Assembly (NCBI GenBank): GCA_037576195.1
Contig: CM075103.1
Location: 31,208,723-31,272,722, forward strand
Reading direction: 5' to 3'
DNA from: Phytoseiulus persimilis
Lineage: Eukaryota; Arthropoda; Arachnida; Mesostigmata; Phytoseiidae
DNA length: 64,000 bases
Positions 32,901 to 45,900 of this stretch are shown in pieces; positions within the stretch are counted from its first letter, which is position 1, and every line of letters begins with the position of its first letter. Under the pieces are notes generated by a model. The model saw nothing but the letters and a program-made list of their open reading frames with translations, was not told the origin of the DNA and ran no database searches. Position numbers and translations under genes: made by a program.

Positions 32901-35900
32901 GAGGCCGATCAGCCAACAGATGAGTCTGGGCGAGCTGACTAGAGCTGCAAGAAGGTAGAGCTTCGAGAGGATCGCACCCAAGGGTTTTGACATGTCAATG
33001 CTGGAATCGTCGGGGGTCGCTCTGCCCCGATGGTAAACTCGCCTTCATGAGATTGGTGAGAACGAGAAATTTTGAATATATGGCCACCCTGGAAAGAGTC
33101 GGCTGACCTCGTCTCCCAGCAACTCGGAGGAAACAATCGATAAGCTCCTCGCAAAACTCAGGTTGATCTTGATTCAGTCCAAAAAAACTCCAAGGCGAAC
33201 GGAACGAAGCGAGGTCGACGCTTCACCTCGTAGGATGGGAGCGCCAGCACGGCCGGGGTCACGATCTCAGAGGAATTCCCATCGCCGACAGTTGATCCGG
33301 GACTGCGAGTGAAATCCTGCGAGATTCGGAAAGCGGTTCCGAATAAGGTCACGCTCTGGGAATTGAACACACAAACGACTCTGCTCCCACTAAGAGCTTC
33401 CTCATTCTGCGTTGCTTGATGAAGTGTAGATGCAACTTCAATGCCAGAACCCAGAGTGCAGGAGAACGTTTCCTCTATCGGAAGGAGTGCCGGGCGGCTC
33501 GAGGTCGAAGTCCATTAGGTTTGACGTATGATTACAATTAGTCGGGTCGGCAGCGAATATCCGGTCTTCGAGCGAGCAATGCTGATGACATGCGAAGGAA
33601 CATGAGTCTGAGGGGATCATGAGAAATAGTTCCTCCAGCTCGACGTCAAGGAGCTTGAGATTGGGTTTCGAGTTCCGAACCCATGAACCGACTGACAGTT
33701 CCATTCAACTTTCCGCAGAATATTTTTAGCAGGTTTGATAACGCAGATGAGTCAGGTGGTAGACTCTACCAAGATCCCCGATTCCTGATCTCGAGGGCTT
33801 GCTTGAACTTTCAGACGCAAAGAGAAGTTTCACTCCGAAGTTTAACGGTCGGCTCTGTCAGGAGCGTGCTCTTCCTGATTGGTGATGGGCTCTGTGGTAA
33901 CGGATGTTCCGCCCATTCGTCAGGGACTCCTCAGTTTCTAGCCCATTAGGGAAGGCCGCTCCGACACTCGAGCCACTACTGGAAGACATATGCATGGCAT
34001 ATTCAACGCGTAACAACGATTCTTACGAGCGGCCTCGACCCGCTATCGGCCATGGGCTGGTATGGGCAGAAAGCGGAAGACGGACGTCCGAGTCAGCGAA
34101 CACTGATCTTTGCCAAATAAACGTGTCGGGGATTGTGTTTTTCCTTTTGTTTCGCTGTCTATACGTCCTTGCTCAGATCTTCGAGTGAATGCAACTCAAC
34201 GGGAACATCCATTCCAATTCTGACAATTGAAAACATTGTCCGCGGCTCAAGTCCCTCTGTCCAACCCCACTGCTGGACTCTAGCCAAGAAGGCCGGAGTC
34301 AAGCACGGAACGACAGCCACAAAGTGGCGGGACGGCGGTGTCATGCGCATAATTCAAAACTAGCTGCCTGTTCGAGTATCGGCCCATTAGCTGAACGCGA
34401 GCGGGAACCCCTTCCGTCACGAGAGGCACTTTCTAAGAACACAACGAGTAAGCCATATGCGAACGCCATCCCTCCTTGTCAGAATTCAGCACATAAGGAA
34501 CGACCGGACTGAGGTCATGTCTCCCGCGCCTCCGAATGCACTCTATTCCAGACACCTAGTCGAGAACAGAAAATATATATGGAAAAGAAGGGTCGAAAAG
34601 GCACGGTCAATCATTCAAGACTGGGCGTCATCTGACAGCACAAAACTAGAGAGAGCTGTGCGAGAGCTGGTGAGCCCGGCTCCGGCAACGTGGACAGCCG
34701 AGTGCTCCGTGACTTACGGGCGAACTCGAGGAACCGCCGGCTCAGAAATGCTCTGGCAGGAACCCAAGGAGTCCCGGCAGAGTGTGTGTTGTTGAGCAAT
34801 TCACCTCCTTCCTCGGAACGGTAGCGGCTGCGACATGTTGACAAAGGCTGCTCATTGAGAGTTCCTACGTGCCCCTTGGACTACCTACACGGCTATCTGT
34901 AACACGGTCTGCAACGGTCATCCCAGTGACCGGGAGTGATGATCATGACTCATGATTCCGAAGTCTTTTCGAGCAGCCGGATGCTGCATGGTTGTCGAGC
35001 CGCTAGACGAATACAACAGGGGTGATAACCGACTTAGATTCCGATGGTAAGAGGAATCGGTGATTTGAGAGAGCGTCGAAGTCGACTCCCCAGTTTTTTC
35101 CGACTTTCAACTGCAACAGGCGTAAATTAACAATTCCCAACGGATTTGCGATTTTCAGAATGGGTTTGATTCGTCCTCCGCACCCCTCCAAAATTACAGT
35201 ACACATTAGGACGCGAGTCTAGCTCGGACTCAGGAAACTCGGGGAAAATAAACACTCCCTCGATCGTCATAGCAACACACTGCATCGATGATCCATTGGT
35301 CATACCTTCATCATGCCGCTCGCTATCCAAGAATGCTCGATCGGTACAGAGTCGGGAAGTTCGAAGCAAAAGATACATTTGACACAATTGATACATCAGA
35401 AGATGGTTATATAACCGAATCTCTGGGCAAGGGGAAGGACCGTCCTCGTGACAGCTTTGGGATCCACTACATTCGCAAAAAAAACGGTGGTTGGTAGTAT
35501 TACACGCTTGTTTTGAGTGAAAACGTCAAGTACTTGCTGTGTTGTCCTTTGTGAGATGAGCTGCGAACCGGTCATGATTTTTCTTCCAATCTCGAGGGGG
35601 CGATGTATGGAACAGTTCATCGGAAGCCCTTCGGTGGCCCGTAGTTTTCGGCTCTGGGCTTGCTCAATACTACTTTCGGATGCCGAGCGCGCAATTCTAT
35701 TGTTGATAGACGGTGCGAAATTTCTGGCCGAAACTCTAGCACGAGAAATATAGCTCCCCTCCTACAATGCCTACAATGTGGGGAGTCCCCACAGCTCGAG
35801 CAGGAACCTCGTTGTTCAATCAGTTATCTTATGTTCAGAAAGCTAAGCTTCGTGATTCAGATGGCCTCGAGATTACGCGTTCCCCTACTCATCATCTTGT

Positions 35901-35915
35901 CTCCATTTTGTCCAA
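29922..35915. other. NCS 3' flank and gene-poor interval
   Basis: A CAG-rich stretch (about 29,995-30,035) follows the NCS stop and probably lies in the 3' UTR. AATAAA at 31149-31154 could serve as a distal polyadenylation signal. The interval otherwise shows only short overlapping frames. One, near 35,355-35,435, spells an EF-hand-like peptide (see findings). Confidence 0.5.
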
Positions 35916-35920
35916 TATGA

Positions 35921-36985
35921 ATTCAAATTGGCTCCGGTGAATGCCGAAATTGGATGAGTGCTTCTCCCGTGAAGGGCCTGCAGGGATAAGCGCCCAACCG
36001 AAAAAAATCGAATTTTGAAAACTTGAAACGCTCATATCTCGAGAACCAGTGCAGCTACAGCGCCGATGAAGAAACCGTTGTGAAGCTTTTCCCAAGAGCT
36101 ATCGAACACCGTAGGCGGCAGGTCCGGGGAACCTCTTTTCCATCCGAGGAAAATTGAGAACTCGTTGGTTCACCCGGAAGGAGAAGGCTGACCACTTTCT
36201 CAGATATCATCAAAAGTACTCCCTTTCATCGTCTACTCGCAGGGCAAGTTTCATCCCGATTCGAGTTTGCGGGGCCGAGATATCAATAGTTGAACATCGG
36301 CGATGAAGCGGTTTTTTCCCCAGAACTCGCTTGAAATCCAGCATAAAAATTAATAGAAGTCATCGAATCAAGTCATCTATCTGGAAATAATGGTCAGATC
36401 GATCCCGGAATCACGCTCCCTGACTCGTTGAAGTTCGCTCAGATTAGTCCCAAGATCACCATTCCAGACTTGGAAACAAGTGCTCAGATTGGTCACGGAA
36501 TCACCCCATTGACCCTCAGAAATATGGTCATTGAGTCAGTATGCTCAGGGCTGATTCCGGGACCAATCTGAGCATACTTTTCCGAGCCTGAGAGGGGTGA
36601 TTCCGGGATCGATCTTGGGAAAACCCGCTTCACTGCCGATGTTCAACTGCTGATATCTCGGCCCCGCAAACTCGCATCGGGATGAAACTTTCCCTGCGAG
36701 TAGACGATGAAGGGGTTTACTTTTAGCGATATATGAGAAAGTGGTCAGCCTTCTCTTCCCGGGTGAACCAACGAGTTTCCAATTTTCCTCATCTGGAAAA
36801 GAGTTGGTCTGGTTTTTTCAACGGCGCTGTAGCCCCGCTGGTTCTCGAGATATGAGCATTTTGAGTTTTCAAAAATCGTTTTTTTTTTTATGAGGCCAAT
36901 GCCCCCATGTTATCCCGGTAGGCCCTTTGTGACCCTTTCGAGAAATCGAAGCGTTTTCGGTTCGTCATGAGCGAAGTTTGAGAAC
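35921..36985. repeat. Imperfect foldback (inverted repeat) element, about 1.07 kb
   Basis: The left arm (about 35921-36319) and the right arm (about 36617-36985) are imperfect reverse complements. Clear pairs include CATATCTCGAGAACCAG with CTGGTTCTCGAGATATG, and CTCGTTGGTTCACCCGG with CCGGGTGAACCAACGAG. Further pairs are GGGGCCGAGATATCA with TGATATCTCGGCCCC, and GGGATAA with TTATCCC. The left arm has about 45 extra bases. The spacer contains a nested palindrome around GCTCAGATTGG. No protein is encoded. It may be a foldback transposon or MITE-like element; no clean target duplication was found. Confidence 0.8.
36320..36616. repeat. Foldback spacer with GGTCAGATCGATCCCGGAATCAC-type repeats
   Basis: Several diverged copies of a motif like (G/C)TCAGATNGNTCNCGGAATCAC occur, at about 36393, 36437, 36482 and inverted at 36554 and 36597. 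The same core makes up the tandem repeat at 60.97-61.40 kb. Confidence 0.7.
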
Positions 36986-39900
36986 AAACCGGAGCCTCAA
37001 AAGTTACATAAATGACAGAGTACTAGCAGAGTGCATCGAAGCCACAGGGAACGACGTTTCCACGTCTAAAAATCCGAACGTCAGCAGTCGAGTTCCGTCC
37101 TCAACCTGTTGAGCGCCACATGAGACGCGACTCTTCCTCCGATTCTGGATAGTTTGAAAAGCACACGAGAAGGGGCAAGCTTGCCCATGGATCATGAAAA
37201 GTTTCTCCAGAGTTGGGGCAGGCTACCAAATGCATTCCGTCAAGGCCAAACCCCAAAGGCACCCTTGTGGTACATCGATTGTTAGTGCTGTTCTGCAACA
37301 ACAGGTTTCGAACGAACAATGGCGCTGGCTCGATGCGTGAGATCGGTCGATCTCTTGCGATGTTTGAGCGGTAGGATCTGAAGAGTGAGTATCAGCCCAT
37401 AAGACCGACCACTTCCCTTCGAAAAACGCCGACAGCCGAGCTTCCAACCCACGGCGAGCGACGACCATGTCATGTATTCAAGATATTTATTCGTTTGAGG
37501 CAGAAGAATGAGGAACGACCGAAATCACCACCCACAATCGTTCAACACGAGGAATCCCATACCACAGAGAGCACTTCGAATCGATATGCCTGTGACGAAT
37601 ACGACACGAGGGAGTCGCGACCAACAACAGCTTCTCGGAGGATCTAAGAACCCGCTAAGATGACTCAGAACATTTTCTACGACTTCATTTTGGAGAACTT
37701 CTTTCGCTCGGAATGCTGAGATCAAGGCACGGATGTGCCTAGGTTTTTCACTCATTCGAGGCGACTCTGAGCGAATGTGGTGGCGTTCAAAATTCATGTT
37801 TTCTCCAGGCTCGAGGTTTGGAAAATTCAGGAGCTGAGAATTTAATAGGGTGAAAAATGGAAACAAAAAGACGGTGCCTTCCTGGAAGACCATGCTATTT
37901 TATTACCAAGGAAGGGTCACACCTCCAGTGCGTACCGAGGACAACCACATCAGGACTCAAGGCTTCCCGGCGAGACCTGCTGTCATCGTCTCCTCGGCTG
38001 CGGTCTTGGTCTCAGCAAGATCCGTCCCTCGGCCAATATTGGTCGCGGAGCAATCACGAACATACGAGGTCATGAGGATTTTTTTTCGTTTCTAGGAGAA
38101 GAAAACTCCACAAAGTGGCAGCGAACATGAGACACAACAACCATGGAGGTTGGATTCACCCGTGTGTCCCGGGCTTCAAGCGATGATGTGAAAGCAGGCC
38201 CGGAGAACTAACAAATATGTATACATCGCAGGCGCTTCCAGGGCATGGAAGCTAGCAGACTACTTTCATTTCATCCATGACGCCCTAGGCCTAATCTGCT
38301 TCCAGTGCGACAGCGGGGATGGCGACGACGGGCACCCTACCGGGATGTTCTGTCCGGCCTTCACAACGCAGAGAGCTACCGTGCGGGCGAACGCTTCCTC
38401 AGACACAGTCGGGATGATGCTCTCTTCGAAAGAAGAATTGAACAGAATCAGCCGAAAACCTGCATGCATCATAAAGAAGAGCTCGCTCGCCATAGACTAT
38501 CGGCAGCTTCGCAAGTAGCAACCGCGGGCCTGCCTGAGTCTCCTGCGAACCAAACGTAGATGAACCTCCTTGGATGGACAGCACCATCCCCCTGCCGGAA
38601 ATTTTACGAACGACATGTCTGGAACAGCCAATCTCGGAAGCTCCTAGTCACCAGCGGGCGGCGACATATGTGTCATTCAGAGGAACCACCTCAGTACCAG
38701 AGCAGCGGACGCAGGATCGTCTCCGCCAAAACGACCCTGGAAGTGCCGTATCTAGTTTCCAAAAGCACAATTGCATGCAGTGTTCTCAATCAGCATGGGA
38801 GAAGCCGATTTCAACGCGTTCTCCTATGATCTCATCAGCGCCTCCAGCTCAAGTGAAACGCCAGCTTAAGTTGTCTCCGGTAGGCTCTGACCGTGTGGGG
38901 CTTCGTTTAGTTCCAGGATGATATGGGCTCTCTGCATGGCAAGGCCAGTTTGTTCTCCTCTCTCCATCCTGTCTCGTTCTTCACTCCCTGGTTTTTCACA
39001 GTTGAAGTCTAGAAGGAAACATGAGGCTTGAACCTCACCCGATTCGCTGAAATCGAGCAGAATTAACAACAAGTATTCGAAAAATCTATCACTTCATTCC
39101 AGGTTTTAGAGGTAGGTTCTTCAAAATCACTGTTAAATCAGGAGAATTATGGCCTCCAATGTGCCTCCAATTATGTAGCGGGAAATAAGTTTCACATATC
39201 CGCTCCTCTTACAGAAATCATAGGGAATAACTGATGCGGACCGCTATCTCAATGACCTATTATTACCCAATACAAATCGAATTTTTACTTGTTAAAGCTC
39301 AAATTCGTTGACGGCTCCGAGTCAATGGATGTCACAGGGATGTGATGCGGAGATTCGACAGAAGTTGAAAGAGGAATCCGATATTCTGAGCGTGAATTCG
39401 CTTCGAAGAAGCTTTTCCGCGTTCTGTTCTCAGCGATCGATTTCTCATCGATTCGAAATCGGAACTAACATGTTGGATTCTCGAATCCTCCGCACGATTT
39501 CGGTCAACAATAAGGGTGTCCGTCAAGAAGAGCCTGCCTGACATACACAGGGCTCGCCCGGCTCTTCCAAGCTCCCCATTCTGATATCAAACCCGAGGGG
39601 ATCATGTAGAATGAGACGCATTCCGAAGGCGGCGAGAGGATGGCATAGCTGCAATCAATGAGTTGTCTTGGTTTCGAGCTTTGAGTTAGGGAAATTTTCT
39701 CGCTCTCCGAACTCAGGGAAGAAGGAATCGTGGTCCGAATCAAAACGATGGCCCTCCACTTAGCTCGTGAGGGTCCAGGTCGCCCATCTTCTACGAACCT
39801 TCTGCCATTTTCGAGGTAACCGCGGAGGGAGCGCTTTTGTGGCCGCCCGTTCAGGGTCCAAACTAGCTTCACGCCCTCATTGCAGATCTGTGAGCTCTGT

Positions 39901-42900
39901 AAACGGCGGATGGCTTCCGAATGGGGTTCTCGAAGAAATACGCGGCGTTGATGTCTGCTGATAGGCATCCCGATGGACGTTTCGTAGTAGTCGTAAGGAC
40001 CGGCACTTCGCTCACCTTCCCCGCATTACTCTGCGTGCTACCGGTTGGCACTCTGCTGGCTGCATTCCGCTTGCCTCGAAGTTTCGAACCCCTACAAAGT
40101 TTCAACGACGAATCCCAACTCGGCGATGTTGGCGAGAAACGGAAGTCTTCCGTGAATGATTGACGAACCTCTGCGACAGTCCGCAAAAACGCTAGGGATG
40201 AAGATCGGAGCCGTTCCCCATGCAAGACCGGAAGAGGGGGACGTCGTTGGAAAACTCGAGCACCACCCCACGATGAGGGACAAGCAACGAACCTATTACT
40301 CTTTCTGTGTCTCTGCGGAGCGATTTCTCCTTTTCGAAAGCTAACTGTCATCATGGGAAAGCACAGACCGCTGATGATCCCAGCCGAGCGGATTCAGGAG
40401 CAGTCAATTATAAAGCTTTCGGGATAAATCGTTACCCGGACGCAGTTATCAGTCACCGTATTTCTACATACTAGGCGTAGCTATGGAAATAATTTTCCGA
40501 CTGTTTCTCCAATTCATCAGCGATGTCGCAGGAAGTCCCTGGCTCGGAGTCACGTCGGGATCACAAAAATGGGGCTCTTCAGTGATTGCTTTGTTGACTG
40601 GATCGAGTGAACTGTGAACCGATCAGTTCACTGGGAAGATACGTCGCTTCGTACTGGGCAGAGTGTTCACTCCAGCGTATTCGCTGCCGCGCGAGCACGG
40701 GCGCCAACGTTGAATAGCTGGAAAGACTGATGCCCTGTCCGAAACCCAGGCGGTGGCAGCTGGCCATACCCTGTCAAACCATAATGACCAGTATGCCACG
40801 TGCGAAGGTAACGGCCACTCCCTCGCCCAACACTCCGTCGTTGAATACTGGCCGTTACGTCAAAGAGTCAGGCCACCTTCGATTCGAACAAAAACGATTT
40901 ATTCATCGACCGCAGTTTTGAACCAACCCCCGAATGGAAGCAGCCGATAGGCTTCTCGTTCTGTCCAACTGTCCGCGTTTCTTTTCCCGTCAACTCGGAT
41001 CCTTAGGAACCGAGGAGAAGGAGCCACAGAACCCCGGCAGAGGGCTTACCATCTCGGAACTGGCAACGAAACGTCGAACACTCGATCACAGCTTGCCGTG
41101 GCTACCATCCCGCCCCGAAAGACTCATCGAGACCGATCGATCAACTCATTCCTTCAACTCATTCAACGAACAGGCGACGGAAAGGAGTGAATTTCGAGAA
41201 ATTCATCGCCGTCATTCGTGGAGTTGATGGACTCCCGCCCCGACATCACAGGTTGGGAAGCATTATCCTGGATTGCTCGAGCGAGCTTTCCCCTTACCGT
41301 GGGTCCAAGTTCCCACTCCAGACAGAGGTCACCATTGACCGCATCCGGTGCCACTGGGGTTACCTGAGTATAATTTTGATGCCTGGTCTGCGGTGGTGAG
41401 GAAACTTGCGTCATTATTCGCCAGGAAAGTCTCCCCGGTTTGATCTTCCTCGCACTTCCATCCCGATTCGAGAGAAAGAATAATTTTCTGATAATGCGAG
41501 TCATGAGCGCCGTTCCAAGTAGAGGGAGCCCCCTTCCTTCCATCAGTCAAGTTGCGACTCTCGTTGCAGGAATCCATCAATCGTAAGAAGAATCATTGCT
41601 ACTCTGATGGGTTATGCTAATAAGCAATGTCATACAATGCCGTTAAATCATCTTTCTCGGTCTGTGGAAGCGTGACGCTCTGAAAGCCATTAAGGTGAGA
41701 TGGCGCGCGCGATAAGAATTCGTTGTGCTCCTCTAGAATTTGTTTCCAAGAATCTTTCTTTGCCTCGTTGCCGCGACCCTAGAAGTTCCCGTTTGTTCCG
41801 CTAAGGCTGCAACGATTGGAAGGACCCACCGCGTCTGCTGCCCGCCACAGATGCAATCCCGCACGGAGAAGCGAAAATCTGACGTGGGTGAACATCCCTG
41901 GAACTTTCAGAGTACGCTCCTTCGGAAGACCGCAAATCAGTTCCCCTCAGGAGGCGAATCCGGGGCTTAAACCCCGCGAAGTAAAGCTGCTGAAAAACAC
42001 GGTCCACATTTGATGTGATTAATGAAAAAGCTCCAGAAGCATCATCAGTTGGAGCTCATCGACATCTTCCACTCGATTTCCGTGAAGTGGGTGAAATCCG
42101 CAGGAATGTTTTCAATACAACGGCTAGGATTCGATTCCCGGACGATGCAGCTCTCCATACGGGACACAGCGTGTTATGGGTACTGAAAGGCGGAACTCAT
42201 GGTGTCGCCTGATCGGCGGAAATGTCCGTCAAAAGGGAGTCCCGTTCCGTCAGTGGATTCTTCGCGATGACCTTACTGTGAGCTGACTGTGGAACTCCTC
42301 CATTCCAGGTCTCGAACGTTGAAAAATGGCATCCACAAGAGTTTTCTGTGAGCACATTCACGCACTATCGGCCATTCTTCGATGACGAGATGCGATTCAT
42401 TTGTGCTAACCGTGAAATTCTGCCAGTGCTAGAGCAAGCCACGAAACGATTTATGGACCCAGGACAGTTCCTCCGGGGACGTGCAGTACCGATCAGCCGG
42501 CGCGCCCCGCCTAGTGTTCCTTGCAGAGCCGTAGTGCCCCCCCGCAGATCAAAAAATATGTTCACCTACCGGAGCACCGACATCCTTGGCGCGCGGAATG
42601 TCACCGACTTGTTTAATTGCTTCCCATTCCGTCCGTTCTGCTCAATCTCTATTCGCGCCGCGGATGCGTGAAATTGTAACATCTGCAAGAGGAAGGGATC
42701 TGGTCAAGGATATCGGGGTGTGCACAGTCAAGCTTTGCTAGCTCAGGAACCTGGGGGGTAACATCACGGCTAAACTTCTGAGTTAAACTTCGCTTGCTCT
42801 CAATGCACTTGTAGAATAGTTTCGGACGGAATTATTTAGGTTCCGAGTTACAGATGTTTTGCCGAGCTCATAGTCGAGGTTCTGCAGCTCAGGTACTTTC

Positions 42901-45900
42901 TTCCTCACGGGTTCCTAAGTTGCAAGGTCCCGAGTGGGCGAGACCAAATCGTTTCGGATAATTTGCGCGGAGAATCATGTAGCGCTCGAACGAGCTCACC
43001 AGACACATTCCTCAGTCCATGTTTCATTCTGACCATGAGGCAAATCGCAGTCCCCCGATATACTCCGTATACAAGGAACCCAAAGTATTGCGTGGCTCCG
43101 AACTCGATCTCCGGCGATACAAGAGATCCATCGGAGGAAATCTCGCTCTGTAAAACTTGCGGAGGAATCAATCTCGTTCTGAATAGGAGTTTGATCGCCG
43201 GTTTCCAATAAAAACTCCGATCCTTCTCACTTCAAATGCATCAAAAGAATTCAGAAGCATTGTTGCACGGGACCATTCTCAGCATTAAGCAGAACAGCGA
43301 GATCGATGAATGCGCCGATCAAGGCTGCCTCGCGACTCCCACTGATTCGCGCCCGCCCGGCGTATGTATCACGTCGGGGTTGGGACACTTGGTCGGACAC
43401 GGGGTGATCCCGAATCCGATAATCGGCTGAGTCCGCGACAATCTTGAAGTCGCGTTATCCTCACGTTCGTTCGTGTCCGATGCTGAGGTACAGAAAATAT
43501 TCTGTTCAAGAGTAACGGACAATAGCAATAGGAAATCGGGGGAGTTCGGAAGAGAAACGGCGGTGAAATGTTGAAAATGTGCGAAGTGATTTACTCGAGC
43601 AAGGCTGGTCAGACAGAAAATAGATTCGTAACAAAGTTTGAACGTTTCCTTTGTCGCGTCAGGATGCCTGCGGCGCGGCTTGTGAAGGATGGAATGGACG
43701 CGTGAGGTCGGACAAAGTATAAACATCATAATATACGCGGTTGGACGTGCAGTGAGCCGAGTTTATGAAAAAGCGTTTAGCTCTGAATTTCATGTGATTT
43801 CAGGATGTATTCCGCGAGTTGACTTCGGGAGAAGATTTGTGCTGGCATTGTACAATACAACCGAAAACTTCGGACGACAAGGTCAATGACCGTGTTGCTC
43901 GTTCCTAACAAAAACCAAGATCGACGCATGGAAACCGAGACTGTGCGCTTCCGGAATCTCGACCGTCCGTGACGGCGAAATCGGAATCTCATCGTTCCGC
44001 TCTAAAGAAATATGATGGAATGAGCTGCAAGCGCTCTCTAAGCTGAATGCCTTCTGTTCACGCGAGCGATCGAGCTCGCTGGTCCTTCGTGTCTTGAGGC
44101 TGTGACAGAGTGAAAATGTTCAGTGAGCCGAACTCCGATCTGTCCTCAACCGGATGAACCCTGCTCTTCTCTTACGCCTTTCCGATCGCTCGTTTATTCT
44201 TCCGTTTCAGGAGCGAAATATTTTGCATTCTTTGATAAGGGATTCAAACGGGCGTACTATGTCCGCATTCGAAACCACGTTTCAAAACAGCCAGTCACTG
44301 TCAGCGAATGGAATGCGCGATGGACGGAAAACAGGAAGCGATTTTCTTCTGGAAATTCTTCCCGGCGTACTTACCAGAGCAAGAACCGAATGGATATCAC
44401 TTGAAAGTTGACAAGATCGCCCGATCGGGGACGTTGTGACAAAAGATGAGCTCATGTCCACACAGAGTTCGGACTCCAGCGTATTCGAATTCGAGGACAG
44501 ACAACAATCAGCTTGGGGATGAGCTCCTCGTTGGGATATTGAACTGATGATATCCCTCCAACAGTCAAGTCGCTTCCCGCAAAGCGTTCAGTGCCGCCGA
44601 TCAGGCTCAGCGCTGGGTTCTAATGTTGTTGGAAGTTCTCCGCATCAAAAGTGTGAGCCGCTCGATTTTTACGGCGGCGCTTCGATTTCTCGCGATCTTC
44701 AACACCGTCAAAGCTTCGGCAGCTCGGTTCCGCTCCGCATGAATCCTCCGTTGGAATCGTCTCGCTGTCCGATGTTGGCGAGCGAAAGCTGATTGAGCGT
44801 CAAACAGAGGACCACGCGAATCTCAAATCCGAAGCAACGCGCCGTACATGGAGATGAAGATTGTCCAGAGATTGCGAAGACAGAGAAAATTATCATCGAA
44901 AGATCATTCCACGGCATTATCGATCCAGTTTCAAGGGGATCTTTCACTTCAGGGTGCTCTCGATGATGATTCGTTTGTTCGCCTGAAGGCCGGACGACGA
45001 ATAACCACGGGTGCATTCGCTCCGAAAGGTTGCTGACCACGTCATCAGCGAGTTTCGGCCCACGTTCCGATATTCTTCGCGAAGATTAGTCGGACGGACC
45101 GGAAATTCGGTTTCGATCGGGTTACGGTGGGACGGATCCGGTATTTCGTGTGGTTCTCTCGAGTGCGATACCACGCTCGCTCGCTCGCTCGTTCAGCAGA
45201 GCACGCTATCGTTGGCAAGACGTCGGAACCACATGAGGGGAACCTGCGAGTAGAATGACTCGTTCTGAAACGAGCAAAATTGAAGCCAAGAAGAAGAAAA
45301 CCCTCAACTTGGTAAGCCGTCAAAAAAGCGGTCATGCGATTGGTCCTGCCCGATGAACAACAGAAGAAAACGTCTCGCAATCCAAATCCTTCCAGTGTTA
45401 GTTGTTGATTTTTGATCTTCTCTTCTCCGCCCGCAGAGATTGGTTGCTTGTCCTGTTTCAAGGCGAAGCTCGGCATGAAGGTAGACGGCGACGAGGATCA
45501 GAGAAGCGGAAACCAACAGTACCTAGATACGTTTGTTTCAAGCCAACGTTCCAGCGGGACGCACAGACGTTATTTATTTACTCAGTCAGTCGGAATCCAG
45601 ACGACGTTTTTGATCTTGATTAGAGTTCCAGTTGCAGGAATGAGGCCGAAAGGTCTTCTGGAACCCTTTGCTCTTTGCGAAAAGCGTTCTATTTCGTCAC
45701 ACCGCGCTCTTCGAAGGCAGTTTGATGGATTTTCGAAGCACGAGTTGCGGTTCGCCGTTGACCGACGATGAAAACCCTCTATCAGATCAGATTTTCCTTA
45801 AGTCAACAGCCGTCTCCGCGAGTCATCCTCACGGCGCTTTTCGGGAAGATTTCTGAAGCTTCGGTTCTCCCTCACCTAACCAGAGAAGCCCGTCGTCGTC

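Noticed and set aside
45255-45311. Start of eIF4B, suggested by the lysine-rich run followed by TLNL
   Set aside because: No RRM or other eIF4B exon is visible downstream before the cuticle gene. The similarity is only a lysine run, so it is kept as an anonymous candidate exon.
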